From NCBI GenBank assembly GCA_037957365.1, contig JARHVA010000592.1, positions 2,582,001 through 2,646,000 of the forward strand: DNA of 64,000 nt. The letters are read 5' to 3'. The notes under the pieces are model-generated. The model saw only the letters and a program-made list of their open reading frames with translations. It searched no databases and was not told the DNA's origin. The translations under genes were made by a program, and so were the position numbers. Source of the DNA: Torreya grandis (Eukaryota; Streptophyta; Pinopsida; Cupressales; Taxaceae). Position 1 is the first letter of the stretch; each line of letters starts with the position of its first letter. Shown in pieces: positions 1-11,149 of the stretch.

Positions 1-335
1 TTAGATCTTCTTAGCTTATTGAGTAGTAAGTTATTGAATTGGTATGTTGAAGAATAGTACAAAATTGAATCAATCCAGGTCTGTTGGAATTGGTTGTTTT
101 TGAGAGAGATAGCTCTTGAGGAATAGAGATCTAGTGAGAGATCTATACATCTAGGACAGGTGTGGAAGAACGAAGTTTTTTCAATTGTATTCCTATTGTA
201 AAGAGTTTATTAATACAAGTTTTCAGGGTGTTTTCTTGTATCTTTTGTTCTTGCCATTTATCATTCTAGTTACTTGTCTATCTGATTTAATTCCGCATTT
301 ATTTCTTTCACAAGTGTAATCTATTGTTGGTTGAT
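1..335 (+). mobile_element. 3' part of a Copia-like LTR, cut by the window edge
   Basis: Plus-strand sequence with the look of the R-U5 end of a Copia LTR: a 'ctcttgagg' and 'aggtgtggaag' stretch, a T-rich run, 'ttaatacaag', then 'ttccgcattta'. The same landmarks in the same order occur at about 56,940-57,060, so the two are probably related LTRs. The end is uncertain: 'tgttggttgatccccaaca' (323-341) could be the LTR terminus, but an overlapping minus-strand gag-pol frame also runs to about 330. The 5' part lies outside the window. Confidence 0.4.
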
Positions 336-340
336 CCCCA

Positions 341-410
341 ACATGTCAGCTACTAACTTGGGCATGACATAAGTGTTGGCTCCACTATCAATGAGACAAT
401 TATGTACCAG
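341..410 (-). pseudogene. Ty3/gypsy retropepsin active-site fragment
   Basis: Minus-strand frame reads LIDSGANTYVMPK followed by LVADMLGI, the aspartic protease active-site loop of Ty3/gypsy Pol (D-S-G triad intact). In the family this enzyme cuts the Gag-Pol polyprotein inside the virus-like particle. It lies downstream of the gag remnant at 560-2,250 on the same strand, the normal order. A stop follows soon after, at about 325, and no RT continues leftward. The upstream frame near 410-540 is shifted, so the piece is not expressed as such. Confidence 0.65.
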
Positions 411-559
411 ATAATCTCTAATAATGATGGATAGATAGAATGGAGGATGTTTGATTGACCTTTACTTGGCTTCATGGAGTTTGTCAAGGCTACCTTTCTT
501 TGATTAGGATATTGGGTTGTCAAATTGAGCTTGGACAATTCCTCTTGAAGTAGGTCTAC

Positions 560-2285
560 TTATCCAAGTATTGATAATGTATCCCACATGGATACATTCA
601 CATGAGACCTCTTCATTTACTCCATAATGTTAGCGAAAGGACCATTAACTCTTGTTTTTCCACTAGTAATAAAACATGTTGCATATAACTTGAGAATTTT
701 GAGGTATGAAAGTAATTCTAACATTCTGATCTCTTTGACTTGTGTATTTGGAATGGCATTAGACATACCTAGTCTTGTACTTATTTAAACATTCATTGGA
801 GAACCATTAGTATCCCCTTGAACTAATTGAACTACCTTCCTCTTACTCTTTATGTTTGTAACTATAGAACTTGTATCTATACTTGACTGCCCTTAATAAT
901 TGACTAAACATGAGTCATCTTGTTTCTAAATGCCTAATATAGACCTAATTTTAGCACTCTTTCCATTAGTCACTCCTCCATTTGGTACTTCATATTGAGC
1001 CATAACTAACATAGTTCCCAAATTTATCATGAAGGCTTGATTGAAGGACTCATTGACATAGGGATATGGATCATAAGGCTGATCTAATGAAGGTTGACTA
1101 TTGTGTTCTTGGTCAAGGTTATTTTGAGTAGGAACTAGTGACCTTGAGGTATAAGGAGCATTGGAATTGTAACCACCATATGGATTGGATTGGAGCAACT
1201 ACCCTTGACCTTGGGATTAACCTTGAAAATAAGGTCTATTACCTTGATAGTTTGGGTAGGAATGATTAGGATGATATTGGATTTGGAAGGGATTACTTGA
1301 TATTGTTGAATGATCCTCTTTAGACCTAGGATCTATTGTTCCATATCTTTCATCCTTTCTACCTCATTAGGTTTTCTTGGTTTGATAGGGGTAATAGACT
1401 TGTTTTTAGATGTAGGAATTGGATCAAAATTAGGCATAGGAGTTTGTAAGTCAGGAAAAGGAGGCATGAGAGGTCTCATGTCAATATTACCTACATAAAT
1501 TAAATAATTCTTTGCCCTAATGGCCACCTAATAGGCATTAGTTAGAGTGTCACCTCCCATATATTGTATCATCCTTGAAAAGTCACTATCAAATCTGTTA
1601 AGGTAATAAAGGAAGGAATAATGAGTTATTAGTCTAACCAAGATTGGGATTTTATCCTATGTATTCTAAAATATTGTGTTGAAGTCGTTAATGAATTATT
1701 AAGGTGTTCTCTTAATGGTGGTTAGTTTCTCCATTAGTGACAAGTTATCACTCTTGTCCTCAAATCTTCTTCTCAATACATCTCTTAACTCATCCCAAGT
1801 TGTGATTGATTCAAGTGCCAATGTTACATACCATTCAAGATCTTTACCTTTGAAGGAGACAAACAAAAACTTGATTTTAATGTTCTCCTCTATGATTTGA
1901 TGGATATTATAAAAGTTAGCAATATTTCTTATATGCTCAATAGGTGTGATGGGAGATTCACTAGTATATGATGGAACACTTTTGAGGCAAGCTATGGGGA
2001 TACCATCATATTAAGCAATTATTAAGGGGATATATCCATTTGAAGGCCACAAAAGGATGGTTATTTTCCATGGAGACCTTAGGACTTTTCAAGAATGGGG
2101 GAATCAAGAACTTTCTTATGGGCTTGTGAGTAAGATAGGATCTCTTTGGATAGGGATGAGTGTTTTCAAATCTAATTGATTTATAAAAATAAGGAGGAAG
2201 TTTTTGAAATTAAAAAGGTATTCCTTTAGTGAGAGACCTTATTTTTACCTTAGGCATCAAAGAGTGCACTATTTTGAAACCAATG
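560..2285 (-). pseudogene. Ty3/gypsy gag remnant (capsid and linker)
   Basis: Minus-strand frames, joined across several stops and frameshifts, give a retrotransposon Gag capsid region. Near 1,950-1,730 the frame reads SPITPIEHIRNIANFYN, then FLFVSFKGKDLEWYVTLAL, then ITTWDELRD and RRFEDKSDNLSLMEKLTTIK, the pattern of the retrotrans_gag domain (capsid that packages element RNA). Downstream (1,527-1,333) comes AIRAKNYLIYVG and a Pro-rich linker with PPFPDLQTPMP, and at 1,198-926 an Asn/Gln/Tyr-rich tract. I see no clear CCHC zinc knuckle. The protease fragment follows on the same strand. A primer-site-like motif lies just upstream at 2,292-2,305. Family assignment is firm; lineage (Tat/Athila-like) is a guess. 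Confidence 0.75.
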
Positions 2286-2291
2286 TTGAAA

Positions 2292-2305
2292 CTTTGGAGT
2301 CACCA
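2292..2305 (-). promoter_or_regulatory. Candidate LTR-retrotransposon primer-binding site
   Basis: Minus strand reads TGGTGACTCCAAAG just upstream of the gag remnant. It starts with TGG, as a site pairing with a tRNA CCA tail must, and matches the start of the TGGYGACTC-type site seen at 23,581-23,600 and 32,439-32,458. That type fits the 3' end of plant tRNA-Arg (from general knowledge, not searched). The 5' LTR of this element should then begin at about 2,307 and run rightward. Confidence 0.45.
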
Positions 2306-2306
2306 A

Positions 2307-5300
2307 ATACTATAAGGAGTGGACTGTTATAGTTCCTTGTTGTCAAAGCCAACATTTACCTTGAACAACATTCATTGACTTCATATCCCACTAGGCATGC
2401 CAAAACTATTATAGCTTAAAATTTAACCCTAGATAAGTCAAGTAGACATTCTCAAGTTTAGGACAACATGGAACTATCTCCTTTCATGGATAAGCCACTA
2501 CAAGAGATATATCTCTAGGTTTGAAAGGGCTAGCTCCATTGATTTATCTTCTAAGATCACAATATACTAGAATAATTACTATTGGGGGTGAAAAGGTAAG
2601 AAAGAGACATAAAATAAACCTATACTAAGGAGGTGATACACCAAGATAACTCCACACAACACACTTGAATTTGTACCAAGAAATAAGTCTACCAAACTGA
2701 CTGTAACTATATGTCCTTCTAGAATAAGTATTTATCATAGAGGTAGATTGATATACACATATATAGGTAGGTGAAAATAAGGTTTTATATAAGACACTAC
2801 TAGTCCATCTCACACTTCAAAACACACTTAAAAATTAATACACTTTATGTAACTTGTTAGAAGAGATATCACTCACACAAACATGCAAGAGCAGAAATGA
2901 AAGCAAGGAGAGCATATTCATCACTTATCAACAACACAAACCACTTAAAATGATTAGGAAAGATATTGATGAAAATTAAATAAACTTATAAAACTTTAAT
3001 CAAATCCAAATGAGGTGTCAAAACTAGCAGGGCTTTGCCATACCAATTATGGATCCATTACAAAGCCAAAAAGTCTTAAATATATAGATATAAGAGAAGA
3101 GAGAGAATAAGTGAAGATGAAGGGTCATAAGAGCAAGTGTCAAAATATAAAAAATAGTAAAAATTACCATTGAATGAATTGGAAAATAAGTTAGGAGGTT
3201 GCCCTGAACATGTGTCAATATGAAATAGAGCACCTTCCTTAAGTTGGCGTAGACCCTTCATTGTCTTGCTTTGAAACTGCCTTCATGATGGTGAGGGGTT
3301 CACTTGATTGTTAAAATTGAAATAGGAGTCATTGTTACATATGATCTAACATGATAAGGTGGAGAAGAGTTTAGTATAGGTCATCTATGCCTCCCTAAAT
3401 GATGCATTCATCCTTATCACTTGTCATTCACTACTTGCAATCATTTATCATTAGTCATCTAGGCCTGTCCTCACATTTATCACTCAAAGTGACTTAGATT
3501 TGATTATATAAATGCATTGAAGAGGATGTATGATTCCTATTTAAGGAAAATTTTTCATTTGGTCTATCAAATAGAAAATAAAATATTCTAATTCACCTTG
3601 ATTACCATCTCACTAGGCAGTCACTTCTACCTTCTCTCTATCTACTTAGACTGCCTATGATGAATGAGATAGAAAATAATTCTTCATGCATGAATATGGT
3701 GATAAATGAGTTTTATAAGCTATAAAAAGTCCTTGAATACATCCCTCAGTGGATCTTACTTGTCTATTATCCTCTACACCTATAAAATAAGTCAAATCCT
3801 ATAAGAAACATAATATTAAACTAGTCCATACAGATGACAGTAGGCCAAAGTGTATTTCATGGAGTCTAGGAGAGGTATAGATAGGTTCCAATTAGTTTCA
3901 TGGCCATTTGACCTCTCCTAGAAACATTTACCACCATATCTTTCCCATTAGGTTTAAATAAGGGTTTTTAGATGTTTAGATTGTTAAGGATTGTTCATAA
4001 AATCTTGACATCCAACCTTAGAACTAATGTAAAAAATTTTGGGTATAAGACCCCCTTCAACTCTCCCCAAGTTCTTGATGTCTCATGAATGAGGTTCGTA
4101 CAATTGTGAGTGAAAAAAATTGGCCCTCGAGATCTTACAGTGTATTCTAGGTAAGTTTGTCATAGGATTGGGTCAAAATGACCAACTTGGTGATAAGTTA
4201 TTAAAAAAATGGCTCTCATTGGTCCTCAATTTTATCTTGAATGTCCTCACATGGTTTAGAGAGTTCATGTAGCAATCTGTATCAATTTTGATGCTGTGAG
4301 GGCTTAGGCCTAATAGGCCTAATTGTACTTTCTATGTGTCATGACCCTCCTAAAGGTTTCAAATGGTTATAAGGCCCTTTCTATCTTTGTTCCTCTTCAA
4401 TGAAACTATATACATATTTTTACAATGCTATTTTTCCCTTTATTTCATCTTTCCATCATGAATGCATAGGTTTACAATATGTAATGCCTGTGGAGTGTCC
4501 TCTATTTGAGATAAAACAAAGGGAATTTCCCATATTTTCCTAGCCTAAAGGAGAATATGAGGAGTTATATTAGGTATTGATTATCATATATACTATGTTT
4601 CATAACTTGGTTAATAATATAGGCCCCTTAAATGTCACTTTTCTCAAAATTGGCTCACTATGACCTTGACTGTAGGTAGGGTTTTAGACTGGTTGAGTAT
4701 GGCATTTGAAAACTAGTCTTTGCCCTATTTCCTTGTGTTTTAGGATCTCTTGAAAACATGTTAAACAAGTGTGAGAATGCATTAAACATAGTTATCTATC
4801 TTGTCCTTTTAAAACTTGCCTCTTACATTAGTTTAGATTGGTCTGCTAATTGTGTTAGATTGTAAGTTTCAACTGAAACTTCTCAAGTTTCCTATAGGTG
4901 TATATTATTGTATGACTACTATGTTTAGATCCTTCACTTCCTTATGAGATTGATGAGTGCATATTATAACTATATGTATTCCTATTATACCTATGACATC
5001 ATGTTTTCATACTATCACCATCCATAGATCATAGGTCTATAGGCACACTGTAGATATTACCTTAGAAGGAGCTATGAGGTTCTAGTAGGTGAGCATTTCT
5101 TGTCTGAGGGCCACATCTCTATTTATCCTTTAGTAATTAAGACATTCACACTTGAATAGACTCATTGATGTTTTTAGACCATGCCTTTATACCATTATCC
5201 TCAATGGATCAAAGGTCACTGCAAGTTATAGGTTCATGTAGGCTCAAAGGCACTATATTTGACTGAGTGTCTTAGACTGAAAATTTGATTGAATTGAAAC

Positions 5301-6684
5301 CATCCAACCATTATCCTCTCTTGACCTATAAATATTCATTTCATGTTGAGAGGTAACATATCCATTCAAATTACAATAAGGAAGTGATTAGACTTGCACA
5401 AAGCACATAAACACTTACCAAAAGATGATTCATTATCTAAGCAAAGAACTCATTCAAAGATATTAAGGTAATTAAGCTCATTTGCATTTTTCTCAACTTT
5501 GATTGAATGAAATATTTGAGTTGATTTCATAATCAACACTATGAGCCATAAATGAATTGAGAACTTTAATTCAAGCCATGTAAATGTGTATAACCTTTTA
5601 TTTAGATTTTATATGGTCTTTATATTCTTTGTACATGCCTACATGTGACTGTAGGTGAATGCATATATTAGATCTCTAACCAGTCCTTAATCACTACAAT
5701 TAGAATCTATCTTAGTCAACCACTAGGTATCTCAATGGGAAAAGTGGACCATTCATACTATGTAGTAAGTGAAAACAATATATTAGCATTGAACCTAGTT
5801 TACTTACAAAGACATGAACTTTGCAACTATGGAAACCTTGTTTGCAAACTTCAATGGTATTCATTACTAGCATAGTGAGATGTTTATGCCAGTCTCTCTA
5901 TATTCATAATTTCAAACCATGTTATAAAAAACGTGAAGAGGATAAACCATCTCTACAAAAGCACATACAACTCTTGGAATCATCAGACAACTACAAACAT
6001 ATAAGAAAATCAAAGGCCATGGGGATGAGTAGGCAGTTTGAATTCACTAGCATTCTTGAGGATGGTTCATGAAGCACATACCATCAAAATGAAAACCATG
6101 ACCATGGAATGGTAGCTTAAAAAGACTACATTCAACCCTCAAGTGCTCACAAAGAATACTTTTTTTGTATTGAGAGTAAACTGATTGAGCTATTTGACCA
6201 TGTTTAGGAGAGTGATGAAGGATATAGACTCTTTTTTGCCAAATTTGAGATTTTAATAACTTAAAATCATGGAGATGTATTATGGGGATTTTAAGGGACA
6301 TTTTTTATCCTTACCACATGCCAAGTGTACTTTCCTTGTTCGTACAACTATCTTTAATTACCTATTTTATAGTGGTATCCTTAAATGGATGTTGAACCTA
6401 CATTATGTCAATTAAATATCTAACTCCTGACACTCAATTGACATCTTGGACATTATAAAACACTTTGAAATTTGTCCTTTCATGAAAGTTATGTGCAAGT
6501 TCATTAGAAAGGCCAAAAAGGTGACATAAAGGAATGTTAAGACAATGAAACAAATAACCAAGGTGTAAAACATATTAAATGACCTTAAACATGACCATGT
6601 ACCATTTTATGATGTATAAATACCCTATAGTAATTTTTAATATATATGGGTTGACTTAATTTAATCTAGGGTCAAATTTAGTCA
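2307..6684. other. No gene recognised; partly LTR of the gag remnant
   Basis: About 4.4 kb of AT-rich sequence with only short, stop-bounded frames that resemble nothing I know. The left part is probably the LTR of the minus-strand gypsy element whose gag lies at 560-2,285, but no second LTR copy exists in the window to set its outer end. Small features: a 12-bp inverted repeat at 3,865-3,876 and 3,911-3,922 (tctaggagaggt and its complement), and TATA-like motifs such as 'ctataaatatt' near 5,325 with nothing else to support a promoter. Confidence 0.4.
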
Positions 6685-6904
6685 ATAATATGTTAACAGT
6701 AAAGGAGTTACTAGAGGAGCTCTTATAGAAGAGAGTTGTGTTAATATGAAGTCTGGAAGCTAGCATTTTGATGATGGTTTTTCCTTTCACATTGAAAGGT
6801 TTTCATATAATATTTGTGTAATGTGTTCCATCTTTATCTTATGTTTTTGTAGCTCATGTTTTTTCATTTAATTACTTGCATAGTAGGATTTATTATTCCT
6901 ATCA
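6685..6904 (+). mobile_element. Truncated LTR, 5' copy of the 8.8-9.8 kb LTR
   Basis: Aligns by eye with the last roughly 220 bp of the LTR ending at 9,771, sharing 'agaagagagttgtgttaatatg', 'ggtttttcctt' and 'gtgtaatgtgttcc'. It ends in 'tattcctatca', the decayed counterpart of 'tattcctaaca'. It is followed by a primer-site array like the one after 9,771. Left of 6,685 the similarity stops, so the 5' part of this LTR was lost or replaced. Confidence 0.65.
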
Positions 6905-7012
6905 TCTAGTATCAGATCTTTCATTATGAAGCTTTGATTTCTAACAGTCAGTATCAAGGCTTTGGTTGTTAATATTTGATTTCTAATATTTAGTATCATA
7001 TCCATGGTGAAA
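6905..7012 (+). repeat. Tandem primer-binding-site array, copy 1
   Basis: Directly after the LTR end come at least three repeats of about 42 bp. Each begins with a variant of the tRNA-iMet primer site (tagtatcagatc, cagtatcaaggc, tagtatcatatc; canonical TGGTATCAGAGC). The first two carry 'ttgatttctaa' near the end. Reverse transcription of these elements is primed at this site, normally present once. The array is matched by a second one after 9,771. Confidence 0.65.
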
Positions 7013-8757
7013 AAATCCATGTGTGAGTATTTTTTATTGTTGGCTAGTTGTGTGCAAGTTAAAGCTACCATAATAGGAGGAGAGACCAAGTTGTAAATTA
7101 AAGAGAAAAAAGTTTAATTGGAAGTTATCTCTTTGTGGAGCAAGGTCTCTTGATGTTAGTGAGGAGAATTCCCATAGGAGAGTTGTGAAGCTAAAAAGCT
7201 TTATCATACAAGTCAATAGCCTACATAGTGTTTCTAATGTAGAATAAACTCTATAACTTGATAGAATAAGCTGGTCTCCTTTAAAGGAGGTTGAGGAAAA
7301 GGCATGACCTTGTTGTGGTTCTTGGTAACAAACAAAAGGGGTGTTGATGTGGTATCCTACTGACCACATGTTGTTAACTAAGATGTAGAACAAAAATAAT
7401 CCATACAAAGGAAGGAGGTATAGAAAAACCTAATGCTATACCTATTTTGAAGTAGTTGAGGATGAGGAAGATGAAGATGCAGATGAAAAAGTGAGAACTA
7501 ATGTTCCTGAAAGGAGAAAGTTGTGTGATTAGACATACGGTAGAGTAGTGATGCATTTTTTGGGCTTAAAAAATTGGTAGGTACATTGGTACACCGAGTA
7601 GTGTGATGACTTACACTAACCTATGATTGGTCCACTTGTGTCATGTTCAACATGATTGGTAGTTGAAGGTTACATGTAGAAGATCAACTGAAACTTGGTG
7701 TTCCCAAAATGAGAAGGTTGGTATTGACCATATAACTCAGGGTGTTGGAGTGTTATGTACATGGTTGTGGCATTGGCTAGGTAGACTGATACATGGAGTA
7801 ACATTGGAGGCACATGAGTCAGTGTTTTTGGCAACATTCAATAGAGCATGATTAATTTTATATGCATTCTTGAGGTTCAAAAACTTGGTAGGTGAAGTGA
7901 TGCATCGAGTAACATGACTACTTCTTAGGAGTCGTGATTGGTTCAATGTACTTATGCCATGTTGATAGCTTTGATGGCTATGTGGAGAAGTCTAGTTTTG
8001 ACTTATATGAGATTTTCTATACTCACTACTATCAAGAGTGATACATACACTAGTTATTATTCAAGGAGTTGGAGCAACGTGATTCCTACATGGTATTCTC
8101 TCTAAGGGAGAGATAGATAGATGGATGAGGCAAAGGTGTTACTAGTTTACATATTAAAGAAGTCATTATGTGAGTTCGTGTAGGTACCACACATATAGTA
8201 TGGGATATTCAGTACCTTCATGGAGATCCAAAGTGTTTTTTGACATGTTAGATGCAGAACCCAAAATGATCACTATTGTGATGGCTCAAGTGACAAGGAT
8301 GTGATGAAGGTGGTATGTGGAGCAAACCAAGGATGGAGATGCACAAGGATGTGAAAATAATTAAGTACCCCACTTCTTGTATTGTTGAGTTGTCGTCCTA
8401 GGAACATCCTATAAGAGAGGAGAAGACATGTTGTGTCTTATGTATTGGATTCATCAAGAGTATGAAGCCTCATGTTGCCATGGTGAGCACTAAACTAGAT
8501 ATTCCCAAGCATTAGAAGTTGTGAGATAGTTCATGTCAGAATCTTGATTTGAGGATTGGTATGTGGAGAAGTGAAGAGTCACTTCAAGTGATGCGATCTA
8601 CTATGGAGGAGTAGATGTTGACAAAGCCAGTCAAGGTAGAGAAGTTTTAGTAGTATAAGGAAACTTATACTAGGTTTGTGTTAGGGTAATAGTCACATAG
8701 ATGGATAGCTAGTTGAAGAATACTTAGGTGTGGTAAAAGCCTATGTATATTGAATTC
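7013..8757 (+). mobile_element. Degraded internal region of a non-autonomous LTR element
   Basis: Sequence between a primer-site array and a polypurine tract. I find no gag, protease, RT or integrase motif in any frame; the short frames at 7,034-7,408 and 7,663-7,851 look fortuitous. A loose phrase 'ggtaggt...gatacatcgagtaac' recurs near 7,577, 7,778 and 7,888, suggesting old internal duplications. At about 1.75 kb it is too short for a full Copia gag-pol, so the element is deleted or was never autonomous. Confidence 0.5.
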
Positions 8758-8768
8758 AAGTGGGAGTA
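8758..8768 (+). promoter_or_regulatory. Polypurine tract before a 3' LTR
   Basis: Reads aagtgggagta immediately before the LTR start TGTTAGGATG. Position and purine content fit the RNase H-resistant tract that primes plus-strand DNA synthesis. Confidence 0.65.
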
Positions 8769-8848
8769 TGTTAGGATGTGAAGTCACTATTCATAAATGA
8801 CTATTTGTATGCACCATTCATGGCCACTATTCATGATGACATGATATG

Positions 8849-8909
8849 TTGGTGATGTGGATGGTTAGTGATGTGGCTTGTGGGTGATGTGGCTGATTGG
8901 TGATGTGTT
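8849..8909 (+). repeat. Short tandem repeat, period about 16 bp, in LTR U3
   Basis: About four copies of a 'ggtgatgtgg' core with linkers (…gttggtgatgtgg, gttagtgatgtgg, gtgggtgatgtgg, attggtgatgtg). It lies upstream of the LTR TATA box, where repeated enhancer-like elements are common in plant LTRs; a regulatory role is only inference. Confidence 0.6.
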
Positions 8910-9033
8910 AGGGGCCCGTAGAGGGTATCCCATGAGTGCTCATGTTGATGTCATGTGAGTGGGGCATATCACTCCACCAAGGCACATGGTTTTGTCTTTG
9001 GTAGTCACATAGGTGTTATCACATGGTGAAAAA

Positions 9034-9041
9034 TATAAAAG
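9034..9041 (+). promoter_or_regulatory. TATA box of the 1.0-kb LTR
   Basis: TATAAAAG, about 265 bp into the LTR, a canonical plant pol II TATA box in the orientation set by the polypurine tract and primer site. Confidence 0.6.
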
Positions 9042-9424
9042 GGTTGGTGTGGGGCATATTCCCATGTGTGAAAATAGTCAAAAGGTGATTACAAGCACAT
9101 TTTAGAACTCATGTGGTCACATGGAGAATGAAGACAAGAAGGTAACTATGTGTGATTGGCCACAAATGTGTGAGTGGGGTGCCAAATTTGGATCCACATA
9201 GAGGTGGCCCATGATTTTGTTTAGTAGAGGATCCCTTTTGTTGACTTTTGGAACATGGTGACAAACACCACTATGGAGATCACATGTTCACCCAAGTGTG
9301 GCCCATTTTTTAGGTGTCACTATTTATTCTCTCTCCTCTCTTCTATGTTGTAAATGCTATTAATAATCATGAAGCTCTCTTTAAAGTTTATCTTGTTTGA
9401 GGATCTATACAAGCTTGTGCTTGC

Positions 9425-9522
9425 ATGCTTGGAAGTTGGATCCTACAGGTTAGATTATGCTTGGTTCACAACCATGCTTGGAAGTTGGATCCTATAGGTT
9501 AGATTATGCTTGGTTCACAACC
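9425..9522 (+). repeat. 49-bp direct tandem duplication in LTR R/U5
   Basis: Two near-identical 49-bp units (starts 9,425 and 9,474), each beginning atgcttggaagttggatcc and ending ggttcacaac. They differ at only one or two bases, so the duplication is younger than most of the surrounding decay. Confidence 0.8.
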
Positions 9523-9771
9523 TGAATGCTTTAAGTGGAAGCATTGAGTGCTTAGTATGTTAGCACTAAATGAGTTTCTAGAGGAACTATTTTAGAAGAG
9601 AGTTGTGTTAATATGAAGTCTAGAAGGTATCATTTTGCCCATGGTTTTTCCTTGCACATTGCAAGGTTTCCACATATTCTATGTGTAATGTGTTCCCTCT
9701 TTGTCTTATATTTTTGTATCTTATTTTTACTAATTTAAATACTTGCACATTATGATATATTATTCCTAACA

Positions 9772-9855
9772 TTTGACATCAGAGCTTTTTTTGTGAATAT
9801 TTGATTTCTAACAGATGGTATCAAAGCTTTGGTTGTGAAGCTTTTATTTCTAACA
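9772..9855 (+). repeat. Tandem primer-binding-site array, copy 2
   Basis: Two units of about 42 bp follow the LTR end. They begin tttgacatcagagc and tggtatcaaagc, and both carry ttctaaca. The sites match the tRNA-iMet primer site TGGTATCAGAGC at most positions. The same arrangement follows the truncated LTR at 6,904, so the array belongs to the element family. Confidence 0.65.
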
Positions 9856-9857
9856 AA

Positions 9858-10088
9858 ATAAGGAAAAAATGTAATCAATCACACACAAGTGACACAAACT
9901 TGAATATTAGAGGATCCTCGAAAATAAAAAAAAATGAATGCCAATAAACATGCATAAATACACACAAACACAAGCATCACATGAAATAAATCCAATTAAT
10001 AATAGATCACACAATATATCAATCATGTGAAGCAACATAATGTATCCATGTAATTATTTAAAAAATATATAATCTATAGAAAGATATG
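9858..10088 (+). repeat. Dispersed repeat, copy 1 (pair with 30,017-30,252)
   Basis: Shares the landmarks 'taatcaatcacacacaagtg', 'acacaaacttga', 'acaagcatcacatg' and 'caatcatgtgaagcaac' in the same order with 30,017-30,252. No coding frame. Its left edge sits exactly where the primer-site array ends, marking a break point. Confidence 0.75.
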
Positions 10089-11149
10089 TACAAGAAACTA
10101 AACAAATTAATATGATAATTGGAAATAGGAATGGTAGAACCTAAAGTACTATGAAAAATTCCCCCAGTATAGGTATTCTCCTATTTAAGGATGCCCCCAA
10201 GTATCAGCATGATGAATTTTCAAAGAAAATATAAGTCCATGATCATATGTGACTTTCATATACCTTAAATAATACTATGAGGAGCATGTGCATAAATAAT
10301 GTAAATGTGAATCTCTGTAAAATGGTAGATAAACAATGGTATATAACAATGTGTTTCTATGTAACCAACTAAGATTAAGAAAAATGGTTTTTTATATTTT
10401 ATAAGTTTTAGAATAATGGAACAAATCATGAAACAATCCAAGAGGCATGAAAGCAAATGAAGCAATAAAAAAAACAAGAGGTATTAAGAAGGAAAATACC
10501 AATCAAGTAAGACACAAGCCAAGGGGCGAAAGTGACACGGAGTAAGAAGAGAAAGATCCTTACTAACCTAAAACTTATCTCAGAAATTACTATGTACAAG
10601 GGAAAAAGGCCTCAATATATATAATTTTTCATCATATGGAAGTCTACACATGGTCATATAATGATAAATAATAATCAAATGCAAGGGCCAAAGAAAGAAT
10701 GCAATCAAAATAAACCAAGAGGATAGAATAATAACATAACAAATCAAAATATGAAATAAGAAAGTAACTTCAAAATTAAAACAAGATAGAAGAGACAACA
10801 AGAATTAAAAAATCATGAGAGTGTAGCAATTCAAATCTAAAATGAAGTGAGATGAATCCAAAAGCTACACACGATATAATAAAGAAAGCAAGTACTAGAG
10901 AGAGACAAAAAATTGAGGAAGGATAAAAACATAATCTATGTAAGTTAAAAGGTGTGAGATTGGATAGCAATCCTAACTAATAACCCTATATAAAATGTCC
11001 ATACCACACACAATAAGTTTCCAAATTATACTCATGATCAAGATCCATAAATATTATGTACCATTAATCTAAGGAGTTAGATATGTCACTAGTGTCATAA
11101 AAATTGTAATAATGAGTCGTATAGTAACCTAAATCATCATCACTATTAG
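10089..11149. other. No gene recognised
   Basis: AT-rich sequence with only short minus-strand frames of hydrophobic composition that look fortuitous. I see no terminal motif, microsatellite or conserved domain. It may be decayed retrotransposon downstream of the protease remnant at 11,470-11,770, since that remnant is read leftward. Confidence 0.35.

Larger units (their letters stand above)
8769..9771 (+). mobile_element. Complete 1.0-kb LTR (TGTTAGGA...TCCTAACA)
   Basis: The LTR is framed by a perfect 8-bp terminal inverted repeat, TGTTAGGA at the left and TCCTAACA at the right. A polypurine tract stands immediately left and a tRNA-iMet-type primer site immediately right. Having both is unusual: a lone 3' LTR should have only the tract, a lone 5' LTR only the primer site, so this was probably the shared middle LTR of a tandem (LTR-body-LTR-body) or a recombinant. 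It holds a TATA box at 9,034-9,041 and two internal tandem repeats. Right of the primer array (9,856) unrelated sequence begins. Confidence 0.8.

Noticed and set aside
1310..1498. Plus-strand 62-codon frame overlapping the minus-strand gag
   Set aside because: It is the antisense shadow of the Pro-rich gag linker; no family resemblance of its own.
3024..3261. Hydrophobic minus-strand frames of 61-69 codons
   Set aside because: Two overlapping frames of Phe/Leu/Ser-rich residues in AT-rich DNA, no domain and no conserved partner; likely chance.
6868..7089. Repeat-containing 73-codon minus frame (NIRNQ, TVRNQ, LDDRNN)
   Set aside because: The repeated residues are the translation of the tandem primer-site array, not a protein repeat.
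7034..7408. Minus-strand frame of 124 codons
   Set aside because: It lies antisense in the internal region of a plus-strand LTR element, has no recognisable domain, and its composition (Leu/Phe/Ser) is that of translated A/G-rich DNA.
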